A DNA stretch of 64,000 nt, taken from positions 408,687 through 472,686 of the forward strand of contig NZ_FOSQ01000001.1 in assembly GCF_900114315.1 (NCBI RefSeq), in the 5' to 3' direction. Shown here one piece after another: positions 60,042 to 64,000 of the stretch (positions within the stretch are counted from its first letter, which is position 1; every line of letters starts with the position of its first letter). This DNA comes from Falsiroseomonas stagni DSM 19981 (GTDB taxonomy: Bacteria > Pseudomonadota > Alphaproteobacteria > Acetobacterales > Acetobacteraceae). A program made the position numbers and the translations under genes. The notes under the pieces were generated by a model. That model did no database searches and had not been told where the DNA came from. It saw only the letters and a program-made list of their open reading frames with translations.

Positions 60042-60782
60042 TCACCCCCCGGGGATCCACACCTCGATCGTCTGGGGGGAGGGTTGCGGCTGGTAGGCCC
60101 GGAAATCCTGGATCGCCCAGCCGCGGCCGAGCCGCCCCGCGATCCGTGCCGCGGCCGCCTGGTCCTCCTCATGGAAGTAGCGCACCACGGGGGTGGAGGG
60201 CACGAAGGGCGCGGTCCGCGTCGCCTGCACCTCCAGCCCCGCCTCCCGCAGCCGCCCTGCCACCTCCTCGGCCGCCGAGGCCCCCTGGGCGGAGGCGGTG
60301 CGATGATGCAGCACGATCCGCAGCGGCCGCTCCACCGGCGCCGGGGCAGGCGCCAGGCGCGCCAGCTGGGGCGGGGCCGGGCCGGCCGGCTCCACTGGCG
60401 TCGTCTTCCGGGCCGGCAGTGCGCGCTGCGCGGCATCGAGTTCGGCGCGCAGCGTGGCGATGTCGCGCTCCAGCGCCGCGCGGATGTCCCGCAGCGCCGC
60501 CAGCCGCGCCTCCTCAGCCGCGACCTCCTCCGCGCGGGGCGGGGCGGCCAGGGGCGGGGTCCAGGCCGCCGAGGCCGGGGGCGGCGACAGCGGCACCATC
60601 CCCGCCCCGGCCAGGCGGGAGGAAGGCGGCGCGCCATCGGCGGCGAACAGGGCGGCGCCGATCACGAGGGCCAGGATGCCGGCCCCGATCCAGGGCAGGC
60701 GGCGCCAGGGGGTGGCGCCACCGCGCCGTCCCGCCTGCTGTCCGCCACCGCCTTCCCGCATCCCATCCATTCCCCGGCCCAT
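60042..60782 (-). CDS. Membrane-anchored envelope protein with coiled coil and LytR_C-like domain
   Basis: Protein of 246 residues, no family firmly recognised. A single membrane helix (WIGAGILALVIGAALFAA, about 32-50), a Pro/Ala linker, a coiled coil (AAEEARLAALRDIRAALERD, about 85-120), then a small alpha/beta domain from about 150. VVRYFHEEDQAAAARIAG and PQTIEVWIPGG there resemble LytR C-terminal domains. Probably faces the periplasm. The 177-bp gap before icd's stop contains several CTAAAG motifs but no gene. Confidence 0.65.
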   Translation of the reverse strand: MGRGMDGMREGGGGQQAGRRGGATPWRRLPWIGAGILALVIGAALFAADGAPPSSRLAGAGMVPLSPPPASAAWTPPLAAPPRAEEVAAEEARLAALRDIRAALERDIATLRAELDAAQRALPARKTTPVEPAGPAPPQLARLAPAPAPVERPLRIVLHHRTASAQGASAAEEVAGRLREAGLEVQATRTAPFVPSTPVVRYFHEEDQAAAARIAGRLGRGWAIQDFRAYQPQPSPQTIEVWIPGG

Positions 60783-60845
60783 GGCCCGCGAGGAGCCTTG
60801 CGGGGCGGAGAACGCCGGGAGGCGCCGTGTGTTCCGGGAGGGGGC

Positions 60846-61313
60846 TCAGCCGCCCTCGCGTTCCGCCTGCGACTGGGCCGCCAGGGCGCGCGCCATCTGG
60901 GACAGCGCCTCCTGGTACTTCTCGTTGTCGATCAGGGCGAAGTTGCGAGCGAGTTCGAGGCACATGCGCTGGCGGGGCGACGCTTCCTGACCCGGCCCCT
61001 CAACCGTCAGGCCGTCGAAGAACCAGGAGACGGGAACACCCAGCACCTGGCCGATCTCGAACAGCCGGCCGGCGGAAATCCGGTTCAGCCCGCGCTCATA
61101 CTTGTGCGCCTGCTGGTAGGTCACGCCGATCATCTTCGCCAATTGCTGCTGGGACAGCCCCATCATCACCCGACGTTCGCGGATGCGCGCGCCGACGTGA
61201 CGGTCGGCCGCATTGGCGCGCTGTCCCGGCCTCTCGCCCGGCGTCGCAGCCTCGGTAGCCTGGGGTGCTGCCTTGGCGCCAAGGTTGCGCCGCTCGGTCT
61301 CTGTGGTGGCCAT
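60846..61313 (-). CDS. XRE-family helix-turn-helix regulator
   Basis: Protein of 155 residues. A Pro/Ala-rich N-terminus precedes the HTH at about 48-105: VGARIRERRVMMGLSQQQLA, KMIGVTYQQAHKYERGLNRI, SAGRLFEIGQVLGVPVSWFF. This is the very common alphaproteobacterial XRE regulator type, with a helical C-terminus for dimerisation. Target unknown. The 279-bp gap upstream is partly AT-rich around 61380-61410 and probably contains its promoter; no RNA gene was recognised there. Confidence 0.85.
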   Translation of the reverse strand: MATTETERRNLGAKAAPQATEAATPGERPGQRANAADRHVGARIRERRVMMGLSQQQLAKMIGVTYQQAHKYERGLNRISAGRLFEIGQVLGVPVSWFFDGLTVEGPGQEASPRQRMCLELARNFALIDNEKYQEALSQMARALAAQSQAEREGG

Positions 61314-61592
61314 GATTTCGATCCCTGCCGGTGTTTGACGCACCGTGCAATGCGATAGATGCCCATGCGTTCGCGCGAGGCGCGCATGACAACCCTGTGA
61401 TTATCGACTTTCCGGAACGCTAACGCCGGTCAGACCGTCGCGGCCCGCCAGTTTGCCTGCCGCTGCCGAACCCTGGCCGGCGGCAGGACAGGCGGGGATA
61501 CAAGGCGGCGGCGCGGTCCCGGGCCCCAACGGGCACGACGCCCGGCACGTTGGCCAGCAATATACGCGCCAGTGCGCCTGTCCCGACCGGGA

Positions 61593-62204
61593 CTACTCCG
61601 CACCGCCCTTCCGCGCGGCCTTCAACTGGTCGAGCTGCCGGCGAAGCGTCTCCACCTCCGCCTGCAGGGCCGCGAGCCGGGCGGAGTCGGGCGCGGGTTC
61701 CGGCATCTCGGCGCCGGTGCGGAAGGGGGCGAAAAGGTTCATGGCGCGTTCCATCATCGCCATGTTCTGCTTGCCCACTTCCTCCAGCCCGCCGAAGGGC
61801 ATGAAGCCGCCCATGGTCTGCTCCACGGTCCGCCGCACCTGGTCATGCTGGCGGGAGAAGGCGCCCATCACGCTTTCGAGGTAGCGGGGCACCAGCGACT
61901 GCATGCTGTCCCCGTAGAAGCCGATGATCTGCCGCAGGAAGGACGTCGGCAGCAGGTTCCGCCCCTTCGCCTCCTCCTCCACGATGATCTGCGTCAGCAC
62001 GCTCCGGGTGATGTCCTCGCCCGACTTGGCGTCGTAGACCACGAAGTGCCGGCCGTTGCGCACCATCACGGCCAGGTCCTCCAGCGTGACGTAGGAGGAG
62101 GATTCGGTGTTGTAGAGCCGCCTGTTCGCATACTTCTTCACGACCACCGGGGGGGTCGAGGGGCCTTCAGTCTCCGCCGTCGCCTGCGTGGTGTCGTTTG
62201 CCAT
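61593..62204 (-). CDS. phaR: Polyhydroxyalkanoate synthesis repressor
   Basis: Protein of 203 residues. VVVKKYANRRLYNTESSSYV is the unmistakable PhaR DNA-binding domain, followed by VTLEDLAVMVRNGRHFVVYD and LLPTSFLRQIIGFYGDSMQS, the PHB-accumulation domains. It represses phasin and PHA genes and binds PHA granules. The C-terminus is a coiled coil (LAALQAEVETLRRQLDQLKA). GGAAGG eight bases upstream supports the ATG. It diverges from the PhaE/PhaC-like pair. Confidence 0.95.
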   Translation of the reverse strand: MANDTTQATAETEGPSTPPVVVKKYANRRLYNTESSSYVTLEDLAVMVRNGRHFVVYDAKSGEDITRSVLTQIIVEEEAKGRNLLPTSFLRQIIGFYGDSMQSLVPRYLESVMGAFSRQHDQVRRTVEQTMGGFMPFGGLEEVGKQNMAMMERAMNLFAPFRTGAEMPEPAPDSARLAALQAEVETLRRQLDQLKAARKGGAE

Positions 62205-62377
62205 GCGTTTGCCTTCCCGAAGCGGACGCGCCGCCGCCAATGATGCTAACATGGTGATTGATGCAGTGCGAAAGCCCTGATGCGTAAATATGCGACCGGA
62301 ATGCCGCCCTTCCTGGCAACAGCCTGTTTCGTCCGTCCCCCCGGCGGCGGCCGGCAGGCCGTGCCCGACGCTGCCTG

Positions 62378-62926
62378 ATGCCTGCCGACCGGCCGCAGGA
62401 CGGCGCGCCCCCACCGGATGGCGAGGCGGAACTCGACCGCCTGGCGGAGGACTGGATCACCCTCTGGCAGACCGAGATCGCCGGCCTGGCCGCGGACCGG
62501 GAGGTGGCGGAAGGCATGGCGGGCATGGCCGCCGCCTGGGCCGCGCTGGGCGCCGCCTGGCTGCGGGCCGCGACCGCCCCGCCCTTCGCCCGCACGCCGC
62601 CGGGCGGCCCGGACCCCTTCGGCGCCTTCCGCTCACCCTTTGGGCCATCCGGCTTCGCCCCGCCCAACTTCGCGCCACCGCCGGGATGGGGCTGGCCGCC
62701 GCATGATGGGGGCGGAGCCGCGCCACCGCCGCCGGGGCCCCCGCCCGCTGCCGCTCCACCTGATGCTGGGGGCGGGGCGCGGGATGGCGGCGATCGGCAG
62801 CGCGAGCCTGCTGGGGTCACCGACCGGATCGCCGAACTGGAACGGCGCCTGGCCGATCTCGAAGGCGGCGCAGGCGGAGATCGGACGGATCAGCGCCGCC
62901 CTCGCCGCCGGCGGCCACCGGCCTGA
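62378..62926 (+). CDS. PhaE-like subunit or phasin-like protein
   Basis: Protein of 182 residues, only loosely recognisable. The N-terminal helix LAEDWITLWQTEIAGLAADR with Trp residues, a Pro/Gly-rich middle (GFAPPNFAPPPGWGWPPHDG) and a C-terminal coiled coil (VTDRIAELERRLADLEGG) are arranged like class III PHA synthase subunit PhaE. Its position between phaR and a PhaC-like gene supports this. The final 20 residues may overlap the next gene. Alternative: an unrelated Pro-rich phasin. Confidence 0.55.
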   Translation: MPADRPQDGAPPPDGEAELDRLAEDWITLWQTEIAGLAADREVAEGMAGMAAAWAALGAAWLRAATAPPFARTPPGGPDPFGAFRSPFGPSGFAPPNFAPPPGWGWPPHDGGGAAPPPPGPPPAAAPPDAGGGARDGGDRQREPAGVTDRIAELERRLADLEGGAGGDRTDQRRPRRRRPPA

Positions 62927-62942
62927 AGCCTTCACCGCGGCG

Positions 62943-63950
62943 GTGATCCGCCGCCTGCTGCGCGCCGACCGTGCCCTGCTGGCGGGTATCGCCGCCTATC
63001 GGCGCCATCCCTTCGCCCGCGACCTGCCGGACCCCCCGGCGATCTGGACGGAGGGCGATACACGCCTGCTCGACCACGCACCCGGATCGGCCGGTCCCGT
63101 CGCCGTCTTCGTCCCCTCCCTCGTCAACCGCGCGCAGGTGCTCGACCTGATGCGCGGGCGGTCGATGATGCGCTTCCTGGCGGGGCAGGGGGTGCGGCCA
63201 CTGCTGCTGGACTGGGGCTGGCCCGGGGCGGCGGAGCGCGACTTCTCCCTCACCGACTACATCGCCGGGCGGCTGGAGCGCGCGCTGGCGGCGCTGCCCG
63301 GTCCGGTGGTGCTCGTGGGCTACTGCATGGGCGGGCTGCTGGCGCTGGCCGCCGCGCTGCGCCGGCCGGACCGCGTGCGGGCGCTCGGCCTGCTGGCGAC
63401 GCCCTGGGATTTCCACCCCACCCCCGCGGACGCCGACCGCGCCCGCGCCGCCGCCGCCCTGCTGCCGGGGCTGGAGCCGTTGATGCAGGCCAGCGGCACC
63501 CTGCCGGTCGATGCCATCCAGACCCTCTTCGCGGGCCTCGACCCCTTCGGCATCCCGCAGAAATTCAGGGCCTTCGCGCGGCTCGACCCCGCCTCCGACC
63601 GCGCGGCGCAATTCGTGGCGCTGGAGGACTGGCTGAATGACGGCGTGCCCCTCGCCGCCCCGGTGGCGAGGGAGGCGCTGGGCGGCTGGTATGGCGCGAA
63701 CACGCCGATGCGGGGCGCCTGGCGGGTGGCCGGCGCGGTGGTGGACCCCGGCGCGCTGGCCATGCCGGTCTTCTGCGCGGTGCCCCATCGCGACCGGATC
63801 GTGCCGCCGGCCAGCGCCCGGGCGCTGGCCGCACGCCTGCCACAGGCCCGGCTGCATGAGGCCGCTTCAGGCCATATCGGCATGGCGGCGGGCGGCAATG
63901 CGGAAGCCGCGCTGTGGCGGCCCCTGCTCGACTGGCTGCGAAGCTTGTAG
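62943..63950 (+). CDS. PHA synthase-like alpha/beta hydrolase (class III PhaC-like)
   Basis: Protein of about 335 residues from a GTG start (the same frame is open from 62763, so up to 60 residues could be added). VFVPSLVNRAQVLDLM, LLLDWGWP, then GYCMGGLLAL with a Cys nucleophile in the G-x-C-x-G box of PHA synthases. Asp in VPHRDRIVPP and His in SGHIGM complete the triad. The size fits small class III/IV PhaC catalytic subunits. It would polymerise 3-hydroxyacyl-CoA; a depolymerase-like role is a less likely alternative. Confidence 0.7.
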   Translation: MIRRLLRADRALLAGIAAYRRHPFARDLPDPPAIWTEGDTRLLDHAPGSAGPVAVFVPSLVNRAQVLDLMRGRSMMRFLAGQGVRPLLLDWGWPGAAERDFSLTDYIAGRLERALAALPGPVVLVGYCMGGLLALAAALRRPDRVRALGLLATPWDFHPTPADADRARAAAALLPGLEPLMQASGTLPVDAIQTLFAGLDPFGIPQKFRAFARLDPASDRAAQFVALEDWLNDGVPLAAPVAREALGGWYGANTPMRGAWRVAGAVVDPGALAMPVFCAVPHRDRIVPPASARALAARLPQARLHEAASGHIGMAAGGNAEAALWRPLLDWLRSL

Positions 63951-64000
63951 CCGGGCTCGGCTCGGAAGCTTGTAGCCGGGCTCGGCTCGGAAGCTTGTAG
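63940..64000. repeat. 25-bp tandem repeat at the window edge
   Basis: Units begin at 63940, 63965 and 63990; the first two are identical 25-mers and the third is cut by the window end. The first unit contains the stop codon (TAG) of the PhaC-like gene, so the array starts inside the coding end. Confidence 0.85.

Overview
The window is very GC-rich, gene-dense bacterial chromosome. The gene set points to an aerobic, phototrophy-capable alphaproteobacterium, most likely Acetobacteraceae of the Roseomonas/Roseococcus type. The signs are spirilloxanthin-branch carotenoid genes (crtD, crtC) beside ppsR and a bacteriophytochrome, several tripartite-tricarboxylate (Bug/TctC) binding proteins, PhaR, and an alphaproteobacterial-type isocitrate dehydrogenase. 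This assignment is inferred from gene content only. No rRNA, tRNA or CRISPR array was seen.

Layout. 1-9.4 kb is a surface-glycan locus: the end of a sugar C-methyltransferase, two SDR epimerase/dehydratases, a heptose-kinase-like GHMP kinase and a GT4-GT2 fusion on the plus strand. Facing it are a KpsM/KpsT-type exporter, a small membrane protein and a glycine-zipper lipoprotein. 9.7-11.7 kb holds a lytic transglycosylase-SPOR lipoprotein and a small tail-anchored protein. 11.7-17 kb is an acyl-CoA operon (NDP-forming acyl-CoA synthetase, MaoC hydratase, CoA-transferase A/B, enoyl-CoA hydratase). 17-19.4 kb is a run of five small lipoproteins, four of them apparently related. 19.5-30 kb carries catabolic and transport genes (amidase, Bug receptor/enolase-superfamily dehydratase/EamA operon, amidohydrolase, family 5 binding protein) and a DUF559 cassette bounded by 41-bp inverted repeats.

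30-40 kb is mixed: DUF3052, a GntR regulator, 3-hydroxyisobutyryl-CoA hydrolase, membrane stress proteins, a PotD-like binding protein, an exported superoxide dismutase with an altered active site, an SDR with a repeat tail, YihY, DUF3830, FKBP and a degenerate GlmU-like protein. Three hairpin-rich intergenic repeat clusters are scattered through it. 40.7-43.6 kb is an operon for aromatic or hydroxy-acid breakdown (Bug receptor, 3-hydroxybenzoate 6-hydroxylase-like flavoprotein, class II aldolase). 43.5-46.3 kb encodes a translationally coupled PstS-like binding protein and GGDEF-EAL protein.

46.4-53.5 kb is the light-control island: bphO, bphP and ppsR on the minus strand, diverging from crtD-crtC. 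Two PpsR-type palindromes lie in the shared control region. The phytochrome lacks a kinase domain and resembles PpsR-antagonising phytochromes. The heme oxygenase gene appears to take its start codon from a 130-bp palindromic element. 53.5-64 kb holds a dinJ/yafQ toxin-antitoxin pair with its operator, an OmpA-family protein, a large autotransporter, isocitrate dehydrogenase, an envelope protein, an XRE regulator, and a polyhydroxyalkanoate locus (phaR diverging from PhaE-like and PhaC-like genes).
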